From contig NZ_MRWD01000057.1 of NCBI RefSeq assembly GCF_002093625.1, positions 1 to 37,268 on the forward strand: DNA of 37,268 bases. The letters are read 5' to 3'. Each line of letters opens with the position of its first letter. Position 1 is the first letter of the stretch. Made by a program: the position numbers and the translations under genes. The notes under the pieces were generated by a model. That model saw only the letters and a program-made list of their open reading frames with translations, had not been told where the DNA came from and did no database searches. This document shows positions 1 to 8,491 of the stretch, piece after piece. This DNA is from Rouxiella silvae. GTDB taxonomy: Bacteria; Pseudomonadota; Gammaproteobacteria; Enterobacterales; Enterobacteriaceae.

Positions 1-122
1 CCATTATGGTAATAGCCGCCGTGATATCCGCCGCGATCGTGATGGTAGTCGCCGGGGAATATGCACCCGCTGAGTGAGGCAATGACTGCCAGAACAGCAA
101 AAATCTTAAAAGCATTTTTCAT
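1..122 (-). CDS. Small His/Tyr/Gly-rich lipoprotein, partial (C-terminus outside window)
   Basis: The frame opens with ATG at 122 and runs off the left edge, giving about 40 residues. A good ribosome binding site (GGAGG, five bases before the ATG) supports the start. The product begins with a signal peptide, MKNAFKIFAVLAVIASLSGC. It ends in the lipobox LSGC, so Cys20 is the likely lipidated residue. What follows is rich in His, Tyr, Gly and Asp. This composition is seen in small periplasmic lipoproteins that may bind metal, but that role is only inferred. No named family is recognised. Confidence 0.75.
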   Translation of the reverse strand, partial: MKNAFKIFAVLAVIASLSGCIFPGDYHHDRGGYHGGYYHN

Positions 123-486
123 GGTTTACCTCCAATGTTTAATAATGAAAGTATCCAATAATGCTAAATATTTACTATCAACTTTATCTTAAAATTATTT
201 TGTTTTGGAATCGCCGAGAGGTGAGGGTGGAGAAGAGACATAAAAAAACCCACCGAAAGGTGGGCATAAGGAATATCCAAGTTTTACACACATATGCTAC
301 ATAATAGCATTGTTTACACTAGCATTCTGTGGGCGCTGGTGTTGTTTAAAATGCGTAATTTTCCCCCACAAAACCTGTGGTATTTGTTACAAAATATATT
401 TTTAAGCACTGACCTTAACTTCACGCTTCATTATTAGCTATTCCAGAAATGAAACGCTGATCCTTTAAATCGACGCTATCTTTAGT
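123..486. other. Intergenic region with a terminator and a small palindrome
   Basis: This AT-rich 364-base stretch lies between the lipoprotein and the LysR gene. It holds a clear minus-strand terminator at 242-264. It also holds a short inverted repeat, ATGCTA (294-299) and TAGCAT (305-310), just upstream of it in the same direction. A 32-codon minus-strand ORF runs through the terminator and looks accidental. No convincing protein gene is seen. A small minus-strand RNA ending at the terminator is possible. Confidence 0.5.
242..264 (-). terminator. Intrinsic terminator, minus strand
   Basis: CCCACC (249-254), loop GAAA and GGTGGG (259-264) form a six-base-pair GC stem with a GNRA-type loop. 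On the minus strand it is followed by seven T (242-248). It lies about 220 bases past the LysR stop codon. It would end the LysR transcript or a short RNA, and would insulate the lipoprotein gene. Confidence 0.8.
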
Positions 487-1389
<903 letters not shown>

Positions 1390-1480
1390 CTAAGGGTTAT
1401 TTGATTTTGTTTAATTATATCGACGCTTAAAAAGACGCATCTGATCTATTCGCACTTTTCACTTAGCATTATGTCTGGGA

Positions 1481-1777
1481 TTAAATCATCTGTATTTTGT
1501 TTTGCGTAATTTTATGTCGTTTCTTCGCACTGTTCTTTGCTGGATTGCACTCTTGTTTGCTGTTGGGCAAGTAAAATTTTCCGGAAGGGCTGGGGGAAGT
1601 GCCGCCAGGGCAGCCCGGCATACCAGGTCTACCGTTGACGCCGGGGGTGCCATTTCCACCGTTAGCGCCGCCCTTACCACCGGCTCCGCCCTTACCGCCA
1701 TCGCCTGCATAAACCGCGGGGATACTTATGGCTAAAAACATAGCGCAGATCATAATCTTTACACGTTTACCAGACAT
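1481..1777 (-). CDS. Small secreted protein with a short collagen-like stretch
   Basis: This 98-residue protein starts at an ATG with AGGAG five bases upstream. Residues 1-24 form a signal peptide ending in AVYA before GDGG, so export to the periplasm or beyond is likely. From residue 25 about a dozen Gly-X-Y triplets follow; the last ones carry proline (GTP, GVN, GRP, GMP, GCP) and include one cysteine. The tail is short, polar and lysine-rich, with one more cysteine. The triplet pattern fits a short collagen-like trimerising segment, and the cysteine in it could link chains. The first triplets are Gly/Lys/Ala rich and could simply be low-complexity glycine sequence. No homologous family is recognised. 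It lies 39 bases downstream of mipA on the same strand and may share its transcript. Confidence 0.7.
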   Translation of the reverse strand: MSGKRVKIMICAMFLAISIPAVYAGDGGKGGAGGKGGANGGNGTPGVNGRPGMPGCPGGTSPSPSGKFYLPNSKQECNPAKNSAKKRHKITQNKIQMI

Positions 1778-1816
1778 ACATTCTCCTGTTTGTGCCCTTA
1801 GAATAAAACGGAAAAA

Positions 1817-2602
1817 TCAGAAGCCGTACAGTACGGCCAGACTCACCAATGTTTGATTGGAGCGAAAGACTATCGGACTGTCTTTTGCGCGATCGCCTAA
1901 CCAGATGTAATCAGCACTGACGGCAGTGCTCCAGCGTGGCGTCAATTGATGACTCCAGCTCACATTATTGTCAAATCCGTAAAATCCGCCCGACGTTTGG
2001 TAGGCGGCATAGCCTGAATGAAGGCTTTGTTGCTGATTCACGCCATAAAAGGTATTGGTATAGCGACTGTCACCAAACAACGCCGTTCCCTGAATAGCAA
2101 GGGTGTCGATATTATTCTGAAAGGGAACCAAGGTCGCTGACGTTTGATACTGCAGGCCCTGCGAGTCGCTCAGGGGTAGGGTTGCTTTTCCCTCAAACGA
2201 CAGCCAAGGTGTCGCCATCCAGCCAACGGCGACAGCGGTATTGATTGCCCCCCTGATATTCCCCATGCCTTTTAATTCATTAGAACCATCACGCCACCCG
2301 GAGTTTCGGTCGGAACGGCCAAAGCTGTAGCCCAAGGTATGCTCGAGATAAAGGCCGTTATCGCTTTGCAGGTCATAGCCGAGTCCTTTTAATGAATCGA
2401 AGAAAAAGGCGTTATCACGCGCTTGAACGACCGGCATGACTTGCCAATGCCGCTTGTCGGACCCGCTATAGCGAGGGGCATTTTCGCTGCCTATCCCCAC
2501 CGTTAAACTCTGCAGAGGTGGACTATTGGTATCCCCCCAGGCGGCAGTGGCGGCGCCAGTCAGTGAAAAACACGTCATATACAGCAATTTTCTGGCTATC
2601 AT
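1817..2602 (-). CDS. MipA/OmpV family outer-membrane protein
   Basis: The product is 261 residues from the ATG at 2602. That start has GAGGAG five bases upstream and opens directly on a signal peptide ending in ATAAWGD. The frame stays open upstream to 2683, but those extra residues precede the signal peptide and are unlikely to be translated. The mature part shows alternating beta-strand segments and ends in an aromatic residue (VLYGF), as beta-barrel outer-membrane proteins do. Motifs such as APRYSGSD and YDLQSDNGLYLE fit the MipA/OmpV family (MltA-interacting protein or OmpV porin-like). In E. coli MipA scaffolds MltA and MrcB; most relatives have no proven role. A two-component or antibiotic-stress link cannot be read here. 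Confidence 0.88.
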   Translation of the reverse strand: MIARKLLYMTCFSLTGAATAAWGDTNSPPLQSLTVGIGSENAPRYSGSDKRHWQVMPVVQARDNAFFFDSLKGLGYDLQSDNGLYLEHTLGYSFGRSDRNSGWRDGSNELKGMGNIRGAINTAVAVGWMATPWLSFEGKATLPLSDSQGLQYQTSATLVPFQNNIDTLAIQGTALFGDSRYTNTFYGVNQQQSLHSGYAAYQTSGGFYGFDNNVSWSHQLTPRWSTAVSADYIWLGDRAKDSPIVFRSNQTLVSLAVLYGF

Positions 2603-2753
2603 CCTGACTCCTCGACACAAAACATTTATAAAATTGAACAGAGTTCGGTAGCGTTGGAAACGTTCTGTATGATGAGCCAGCATCAGTAAACCGTAAGTAT
2701 TTTATAAGGGAATAGTAAGGAAAAATTGTGTCACTTTTGCAGCGCTTTAATTT

Positions 2754-3305
2754 CTAGAGACACTTGAGGTCCACTAAGGTCGTTTTAACCGCTTCGTCAA
2801 GCGGGGTGTGTGGTTCATGGCCCAGCGCGTCTATCAGTCGACTATTATCGAGCTGAACAGGTTGTTGCCACAAGTATCGCATTTCCAATAACTCGCGCAT
2901 TGTTGGCATTACCGGTGACAGTAGGTAGACCCTCCACCACGGAAAATTCGTAATTGCCGGTTTTGGCCCGCGGTTTCCCGTCACCCGTTGCACCGACTCA
3001 ACCCTCTGCGTTCCGCTAGCATCCCAATGTCCCGCCATAGGGAACGACGCAAACGGTGCAAAAGATTCACGACGTGCCAGCAAAGTCATTTCAGTAGCCG
3101 CCATATCCGGCAGGTAGCACCACTGATGGCCAATCCCTGACTTGCCAGGGTTATTCATGGTTTTTGCCAACGCCAACTGGCACACGATCTGGTGCCGGTA
3201 CTGCCTGATGCTTTTACTTTTGCTCTTCCAGTCTGGGTGACCATGCATGAAGATCTCCGTAATAGCCCTCGATGTAGAGTAACATTTGATGCGCTGGTGA
3301 ATCAT
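2754..3305 (-). pseudogene. C-terminal remnant of an NAD-dependent epimerase/SDR gene
   Basis: The frame encodes 183 residues. Only the part from about residue 44 onward (about 3176 down to 2754) reads like a known family. It carries GIGHQWCYLPD, FPMAGHWDASGTQ, FPWWRVYLLSPV, MRELLEMRYLW and EPHTPLDEAV, which are typical of the C-terminal half of extended SDR/NAD-dependent epimerase proteins of about 320 residues. The Rossmann half with the glycine-rich NAD motif and the YxxxK catalytic pair is missing. There is no room for it, because the dsbB terminator begins about 50 bases beyond the frame. The first 43 residues look like non-homologous sequence. It is best read as a gene that lost its 5' half by deletion, and it is probably non-functional. 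Confidence 0.72.
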
Positions 3306-3350
3306 CTGGAGCGTTATGTCGGGCGAAGTTAGACACTACGGTGACAAAAT

Positions 3351-3380
3351 AAAAAAGGCCTCTCGTTTGAGAAGCCTTTT
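3351..3380 (-). terminator. dsbB terminator
   Basis: The arms at 3353-3364 and 3369-3380 pair over eleven of twelve positions around a GTTT loop. On the minus strand the stem is followed by a run of T. It begins 19 bases past the dsbB stop codon. The A/T runs on both sides could make it work in both directions. Confidence 0.85.
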
Positions 3381-3398
3381 GCCGTGTAAGCTTAGAAA

Positions 3399-3929
3399 CT
3401 AGCGGCCGAACAGGTCGCGGCGTTTAGTTTTTATAAATTGTGCGATGACGACTAATACGGCAATCAGCATGAAGAACCCGAAGACCCCGACTAGCCATTG
3501 AGGCATACTCAGAGTAAACAGAGTCCAGCTTCTTTCTGCGCAGTCACCGGTCGCAACAAATACGCTTGGCAGCCATTTATCCAGCGGTAACCAGCTTGGG
3601 AAACGTGCGGCAAAATCGCAGGTCGCAAACGGAGAAGGGTGCAGCTGGATCATGGTGTGTTCCCATGCGAGGCGAATACCCTCCCAGGCGCTGTAAATCC
3701 AGATAACCATGGCGCCGTAGCGTAACCAGGTTGCAGGCGCAATAGCCCCAACAAGACCCGCCCCCATGATGCCGAACAGCGCGCAGCGTTCATAAATACA
3801 CATTACACAGGGTTTTAATAACATAACGTGTTGAAAATAGAGCGCAACCATCTCGAGGACAAAAGCGGTCAATGCCATCAAGAGCCAAGCACCGCGGCCC
3901 TGCGAGCAGCGGTTAAGATATTGCAACAT
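3399..3929 (-). CDS. dsbB: Disulfide bond formation protein B
   Basis: DsbB is an inner-membrane protein that reoxidises periplasmic DsbA and passes the electrons to quinone. The product is 176 residues from the ATG at 3929 ([15 protein letters not shown]), the exact E. coli length. The frame is open nine codons further to 3956, but that extension is not family-like. Four hydrophobic segments are visible. The redox cysteines fall at positions 41 and 44 (CVMC) and at 104 and 130, matching the E. coli numbering. The C-terminus RRDLFGR is conserved. In E. coli nhaB lies directly upstream in the same direction; here the upstream neighbour is fadR. It serves envelope disulfide formation, including perhaps the cysteine-bearing exported proteins in this window. 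Confidence 0.97.
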   Translation of the reverse strand: MLQYLNRCSQGRGAWLLMALTAFVLEMVALYFQHVMLLKPCVMCIYERCALFGIMGAGLVGAIAPATWLRYGAMVIWIYSAWEGIRLAWEHTMIQLHPSPFATCDFAARFPSWLPLDKWLPSVFVATGDCAERSWTLFTLSMPQWLVGVFGFFMLIAVLVVIAQFIKTKRRDLFGR

Positions 3930-4269
3930 AGGTTTATTTTCCATGCAGTAAGTCATCGACAGGCAGTGTAAACCAAATCAACCTGTCTGCCAGCGGATAA
4001 AAGGAAATTTCATAAAAAAAAAGCACCTTAATTCGGTACTTTGTGACCCTTTCTACTCTCTATTCCATACCGTCAACAACGCTTAAACATCCTTGAAATA
4101 GTTCAAATGTATCTCATTAATTTAAAATACAAATATTTGCAAACTCATGCACATTTTCAACATAAGTACTCAAGGGGCGCTATAACCTAAGATTTTCATC
4201 TGGTATGATGAGACGAATTATAACTTCAGAAAAAGCAGCTTATAGAGGCTGTAACGGAAAGCCAAAAAT
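3930..4269. other. dsbB-fadR divergent intergenic region
   Basis: These 340 AT-rich bases separate two divergent genes and must hold both promoters. A possible plus-strand promoter is TTGCAA at 4137-4142 with ACATAA 17 bases later, which is a weak match. No remnant of nhaB (about 1.5 kb in E. coli, where it lies between these genes) is recognisable, and no other gene is seen. Confidence 0.45.
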
Positions 4270-4989
4270 ATGGTTATCAAGGCACAAAGTCCAGCCGGTT
4301 TTGCCGAAGAATATATTATTGAAAGTATTTGGAATAGTCGATTTCCACCAGGATCGATTCTGCCCGCGGAAAGAGAGCTTTCCGAACTGATCGGCGTCAC
4401 CCGAACTACGCTGCGTGAGGTTTTGCAGCGTTTGGCGCGTGACGGTTGGTTAACCATTCAGCACGGTAAACCAACAAAAGTGAACAACTTTTGGGAAACG
4501 TCGGGCCTCAGTATTTTAGAAACCCTTGCGCGTCTCGATCACGAGAGCGTTCCGCAGCTTATTGAAAATCTGCTGTCGGTGCGTACCAATATTGCCACTA
4601 TATTTATCCGCAAGGCGATGCGCTCCAACCCGGAAGAAACACAAAAAGTGTTGGCCAAGGCTTCAATCACGGCAGACACCTCCGAGGCCTATACCGAACT
4701 CGATTATGGTATTTATCGCGGTTTGGCCTTTGCGTCGGGAAATCCTATTTATGGTCTGATTATCAATGGCCTACGTGGATTGTATACCCGAGTTGGACGT
4801 TATTATTTCTCCAACCCTGAAGCGCGCAAACGGGCGCTGGCCTTCTATCTGAAACTGTCTTCTATTTGTGAAGAAAAACAGTATGACCAAATAGTCGACT
4901 GTGTTCGTGGTTATGGTAGAGACAGCGGCGCAATCTGGCACAGTATGCAGGTGAGTATGCCGAAAGACCTTACTGATCAGCGTCGCTAA
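4270..4989 (+). CDS. fadR: Fatty acid metabolism regulator FadR
   Basis: FadR is a GntR-family repressor of beta-oxidation (fad) genes and activator of fabA/fabB. It releases DNA when it binds long-chain acyl-CoA. The product is 239 residues, the same as in E. coli. Residues 1-70 form the winged helix, with [20 protein letters not shown] and [10 protein letters not shown]. The remainder is the all-helical acyl-CoA binding domain, including the conserved RVGRYYF segment and a C-terminus rich in aromatic and basic residues. It is the only plus-strand gene supported in the window, and a strong terminator follows it. Confidence 0.97.
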   Translation: MVIKAQSPAGFAEEYIIESIWNSRFPPGSILPAERELSELIGVTRTTLREVLQRLARDGWLTIQHGKPTKVNNFWETSGLSILETLARLDHESVPQLIENLLSVRTNIATIFIRKAMRSNPEETQKVLAKASITADTSEAYTELDYGIYRGLAFASGNPIYGLIINGLRGLYTRVGRYYFSNPEARKRALAFYLKLSSICEEKQYDQIVDCVRGYGRDSGAIWHSMQVSMPKDLTDQRR

Positions 4990-5018
4990 CCGACGCATTA
5001 GGGAATGAGGCAAAAGGA

Positions 5019-5043
5019 AAAGGGCGCGAATGCGCCCTTTTTT
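5019..5043 (+). terminator. fadR terminator
   Basis: AAAGGGCGC (5019-5027) and GCGCCCTTT (5032-5040) form a perfect nine-base-pair stem with a GAAT loop, followed by more T to 5043. It lies 30 bases after the fadR stop. The A-rich left arm means it may also stop minus-strand transcripts from the ycgB side. Confidence 0.9.
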
Positions 5044-5060
5044 AATGATAGCAAGACGGG

Positions 5061-6596
5061 TTAAAGAGCCGAAGGGCGGGGCGGGCAGCGGTCGAGCATT
5101 TCGACGCTTCCATCTTCGTTAAGCTGCTCCATATAAACGTCAAATCCCCACAGGCGATGAATGTGTTTCATCACTTCGCGACGGCTCTTGTCGAGCGGCG
5201 CGCGGTCTTGGGGGATGTAACGCAGCGTCAGCGAGCGGTCACCGCGTAAATCGACGTTCCACACCTGAATATTCGGCTCGTGGTTGCTGAGATTGTACTG
5301 TGCCGAAAGCTCCTGGCGTATCGCTCGATAGCCTTCTTCATTGTGAATCGATGAAATCTCGAGATAATTATTATGATCGTCGTCCAGCACGGTGAATAAA
5401 CGGAAATCACGCATCACTTTCGGTGATAAAAACTGGCTGATAAAGCTCTCGTCTTTAAAGTCACGCATTGCAAAATGCAGCGTATCGAGCCAGTCAGAAC
5501 CGGCAATGTCAGGGAACCAATATTTATCCTCTTCAGTAGGCGACTCACAAATGCGTTTTAAATCCTGGAACATGGCAAACCCCAGCGCATAAGGGTTTAT
5601 ACCGCTGTAATACGGGCTGTTGTAGGGCGGTTGGAACACCACGTTGGTATGGCTATGCAAAAACTCCAGAATGAAGCGGTCGCTGACTTTTCCCTCATCA
5701 TACAGATGGTTAAGAATGGTATAGTGCCAGAAGGTTGCCCAACCTTCGTTCATCACCTGAGTTTGTTTTTGCGGATAAAAATATTGGCTTATTTTGCGCA
5801 CGATGCGCAGAACTTCGCGCTGCCAAGGTTCCAAAAGTGGCGCATTTTTTTCCATAAAGTACAGCAAGTTTTCCTGCGGTTCTGAAGGGAATCGTCGAAC
5901 CTGCTCTGGTGCATCCTCTTTATCGCGGCGCGGCAAGGTTTTCCACAGGGTGTTCACCTGACTTTGCAGATAGGCTTCTCGGCTCTCCTGACGGGCTTTT
6001 TCTTCGGTAAGCGAAATTTTTTGCGGACGTTTATAGCGATCCACACCGTAATTCATCAGTGCGTGGCAGGAGTCGAGCAGGCGTTCCACTTCCTCTACGC
6101 CGTAGCGCTCTTCGCATTGACTAATGTAGCGGCGGGCAAAAATCAGGTAATCCACAATTGAGCTGGCATCAGTCCAGCTGCGGAACAGGTAGTTATTCTT
6201 GAAAAACGAGTTATGTCCATAGCAGGCATGCGCCATCACCAGCGCCTGCATGGTCATGGTGTTCTCTTCCATCAGATAGGCGATACAAGGATTGGAGTTA
6301 ATCACAATCTCGTAGGCCAGACCCTGTTGACCGTGCTTATAGCGCTGCTCGGTTTCGATAAACTTTTTACCGAAAGACCAGTGGGCATAGTTGATTGGCA
6401 TGCCAACGCTGGAATAGGCATCCATCATTTGTTCTGAGGTGATTATCTCGATTTGATGTGGGTAAGTCTCAAGCCGATAGCTCTTAGCCACCCGATCAAT
6501 TTCTTCAAGATAAACCTGGAGTAACTCAAACGTCCAGTCTGGTCCGTCACTTAAACGTTTGTCTTCAGTTTTGTGTTCCTGGGTCTTTGTCGTCAT
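5061..6596 (-). CDS. ycgB: SpoVR family protein YcgB
   Basis: This 511-residue protein is close to the 510 residues of E. coli YcgB. Landmarks of the SpoVR family are present, including MNYAHWSFGK-like PINYAHWSFGKKF, the HACYGHNSFFKNNY stretch and MNEGWATFWHY. The last has the HExxH-like spacing of acidic and His residues seen in the family. SpoVR takes part in spore cortex formation in Bacillus; in enterics its gene belongs to the general stress response and the biochemical role is unsettled. The position beside fadR on the opposite strand is the conserved enteric arrangement. The T6SS block begins beyond its 5' end. Confidence 0.95.
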   Translation of the reverse strand: MTTKTQEHKTEDKRLSDGPDWTFELLQVYLEEIDRVAKSYRLETYPHQIEIITSEQMMDAYSSVGMPINYAHWSFGKKFIETEQRYKHGQQGLAYEIVINSNPCIAYLMEENTMTMQALVMAHACYGHNSFFKNNYLFRSWTDASSIVDYLIFARRYISQCEERYGVEEVERLLDSCHALMNYGVDRYKRPQKISLTEEKARQESREAYLQSQVNTLWKTLPRRDKEDAPEQVRRFPSEPQENLLYFMEKNAPLLEPWQREVLRIVRKISQYFYPQKQTQVMNEGWATFWHYTILNHLYDEGKVSDRFILEFLHSHTNVVFQPPYNSPYYSGINPYALGFAMFQDLKRICESPTEEDKYWFPDIAGSDWLDTLHFAMRDFKDESFISQFLSPKVMRDFRLFTVLDDDHNNYLEISSIHNEEGYRAIRQELSAQYNLSNHEPNIQVWNVDLRGDRSLTLRYIPQDRAPLDKSRREVMKHIHRLWGFDVYMEQLNEDGSVEMLDRCPPRPSAL

Positions 6597-6944
6597 CAGC
6601 GCACCCTCAGTCAGTTACGGACGCAACCTATGTTTTAAAAATATGCATCCACTATTAATCGTAGTTCAATCTTGATCATGTGCAGAAGGAAGGGCATATT
6701 TTTTAATCATTTTCATTACGTTAAGGATTTAACCGTTTTAGCAGAGGCAGAATCGGGCTAATTTCCTTATGCACTCTGCTTTTAAACGCCGCCCAAATCC
6801 GCTCATTCTCCGTGTGACTTTCAGCGTCCATCCCTTGACCATACACGTTAACGCGCATTGTGTAATCAGCTTGCCCTAATTGTTTTAAGATAAAAACAAC
6901 GTTTCTCTAGGGGCTAGATTCCAGAAAGGATCGGTGTGATGTTG
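6597..6944. other. Region between ycgB and the end of the T6SS operon
   Basis: These 348 bases hold the ycgB upstream region and, at 6721-6858, a possible 45-residue minus-strand ORF. No strong intrinsic terminator for the T6SS operon is seen. A small CTAG-GGG-CTAG palindrome lies at 6907-6917. A weak AT-only hairpin lies just downstream in the operon direction (about 6882-6901). Confidence 0.5.
6721..6858 (-). CDS. Possible small ORF of 45 residues downstream of ppkA
   Basis: An ATG at 6858 opens 45 codons ending in TAA at 6721. The frame is open for another 16 codons upstream, back to a stop. The peptide starts MRVNVYGQGMDAESHTENER and ends PILPLLKRLNP. It is charged and mostly helical-looking, with no signal peptide, and its composition resembles real protein. 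The ribosome binding site is weak. It lies 86 bases past the ppkA stop on the same strand, so it could be the last gene of the operon or the tail of a decayed gene. No family is recognised. Confidence 0.35.
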   Translation of the reverse strand: MRVNVYGQGMDAESHTENERIWAAFKSRVHKEISPILPLLKRLNP

Positions 6945-8468
6945 TTATTGGATACTGGCAAGAAACCAGGTTCCGGGCTTATCGATGGTCAAACTCTGAG
7001 GATACTGTTTGCCTTGCCGTTCAACGATCAATTTATGTTCACCGGCGGTAAGTACGAGTTTTACTTGCCCATTTTCACCGCGCGAAGCGTTCTGCTTGTT
7101 GCCGTCCAGCGTCAACGCGTCGTCGGCGTTTAATTTCAAATAGACATTGGCTATCGCCACCGCAGGGGGGGGTAATGCCGTTGTTGAGGCTGCCGGCGAT
7201 GCAGCAGGTGATTGAATTTGTGATGACGATAGCGTGGGTGATGCTGTTGGGGCCTTAGAAACAGCGGCTGTTTCAACAACAGGCTGGGCGTTTGAGACCT
7301 GAGCGACTTCCTGTTGAGGCGGCGAGTTTTCATCGGATGCACCACGATGCCACAGCAGTGTGGCAATTAAAATCACCGTTAATGCCCCCACGGGGGCTGC
7401 TAATTTCCAGTGAATACCTGACCTCGGTTTGCCTGGGGAGGATTCTGCGGGATTTATTGCAGAATTGGCCGCCAGTGTTTGCATGGGGTCAGCGTGTGTA
7501 ACGACGGGGGCAAGCGGCAACGAGTCAGCGGCGGTAGGGTGCAGCGTATCGAGCACGTCTCGCGCGGTAGCAATCGGCAGCGTCATTAAATTTGCTAATT
7601 CATCTACCGACTGCGGCCGGTCGGCAGGGGCTAATGCCAGAGCCTTATCGATTGCCGACAGCAGGTTAGGTGAATAGCCGTCAAGCTGAAGGTCGGCCAG
7701 CGGCAGCAGGGTATCTTCGATGCTGCGCACCACGCTGACCGGCGGCGCCTCGCCCACAATCAGCGTATACAGTACCGCGCCCAGCGCGTAGATATCCGTC
7801 CAGGGTCCCTGTTCACCATCGCCGTCGTCAGTATATTGTTCAATCGGCGCATAGCCGGGCTTGAGCATGATTTCCGTTTCATCCGACAGGTTGCCAATCT
7901 CCTTACGCGCTGAGCCGAAGTCCAGTAGAACGGGCAATGCGTTTTCCTGAATCTGGATATTATCCAAGGAGATATCGCGATGAAGGTAGCCTGCGTTGTG
8001 CAACGTTTTTAACGCACTGAACAGCGGCGGCAGCAGTTGGCGAATAAAATCCTCATCAATCGTCTGTGGTTCTTTTTGCTGTAGCAGCTTAAGTGTTTGG
8101 CCGCTGTAAAGCAGGGTCGCCATGTAGGCCGTGCCGTTGTTCTGCCAAAATCGTAGTACGTGCAGCAGGCAGGGATGATTGAAGTTGGCCAACAGCCTAG
8201 CTTCCTGAATAAAGCTGTTGAGTCCGGCGTGGAAAATTTTTGAAAAACGCTCGCTGCGCAGGCCCAGGGTCATGTCCTCGTTACGCACCGCCATTGAACC
8301 CGGCATGTACTCCTTTATGGCAACCATGCGCTCGAGCTGGCTGTCCCACACCCGATAAACAATGCCGAAGCCACCGCCGCCGATCACCTCTTTGATTTCA
8401 AATTCGTTAAATTGATATCCGACCGGCAGGGCCGCCAGTGTCGTTTGATTATTATGAAGTCCCGACAT
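6945..8468 (-). CDS. ppkA: T6SS serine/threonine protein kinase PpkA
   Basis: This 507-residue membrane kinase phosphorylates Fha and so switches on T6SS firing in the threonine-phosphorylation pathway. Residues 22-300 form a Hanks-type kinase domain with glycine loop GGGGFG (30-35), ATP-binding Lys52, helix-C Glu89, catalytic HRD at 163-165 with Asn170, and DFG at 183-185. A proline/alanine-rich region surrounds a single membrane segment at about 353-373. The periplasmic end, from about residue 430, is a small beta domain resembling PEGA repeats and probably senses envelope signals. All catalytic residues are present. It lies 23 bases after clpV, and its antagonist pppA is in the same operon. 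Confidence 0.93.
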   Translation of the reverse strand: MSGLHNNQTTLAALPVGYQFNEFEIKEVIGGGGFGIVYRVWDSQLERMVAIKEYMPGSMAVRNEDMTLGLRSERFSKIFHAGLNSFIQEARLLANFNHPCLLHVLRFWQNNGTAYMATLLYSGQTLKLLQQKEPQTIDEDFIRQLLPPLFSALKTLHNAGYLHRDISLDNIQIQENALPVLLDFGSARKEIGNLSDETEIMLKPGYAPIEQYTDDGDGEQGPWTDIYALGAVLYTLIVGEAPPVSVVRSIEDTLLPLADLQLDGYSPNLLSAIDKALALAPADRPQSVDELANLMTLPIATARDVLDTLHPTAADSLPLAPVVTHADPMQTLAANSAINPAESSPGKPRSGIHWKLAAPVGALTVILIATLLWHRGASDENSPPQQEVAQVSNAQPVVETAAVSKAPTASPTLSSSQIQSPAASPAASTTALPPPAVAIANVYLKLNADDALTLDGNKQNASRGENGQVKLVLTAGEHKLIVERQGKQYPQSLTIDKPGTWFLASIQ

Positions 8469-8491
8469 GAGTTAACTCCGTGATACAGGTC

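Noticed and set aside
145-300. A 32-codon minus-strand ORF through the terminator at 242-264
   Set aside because: It reads through the hairpin itself and has no good ribosome binding site, so it is probably accidental.
4205-4390. Plus-strand ORF overlapping the start of fadR
   Set aside because: It overlaps fadR in another frame and shows no family features.
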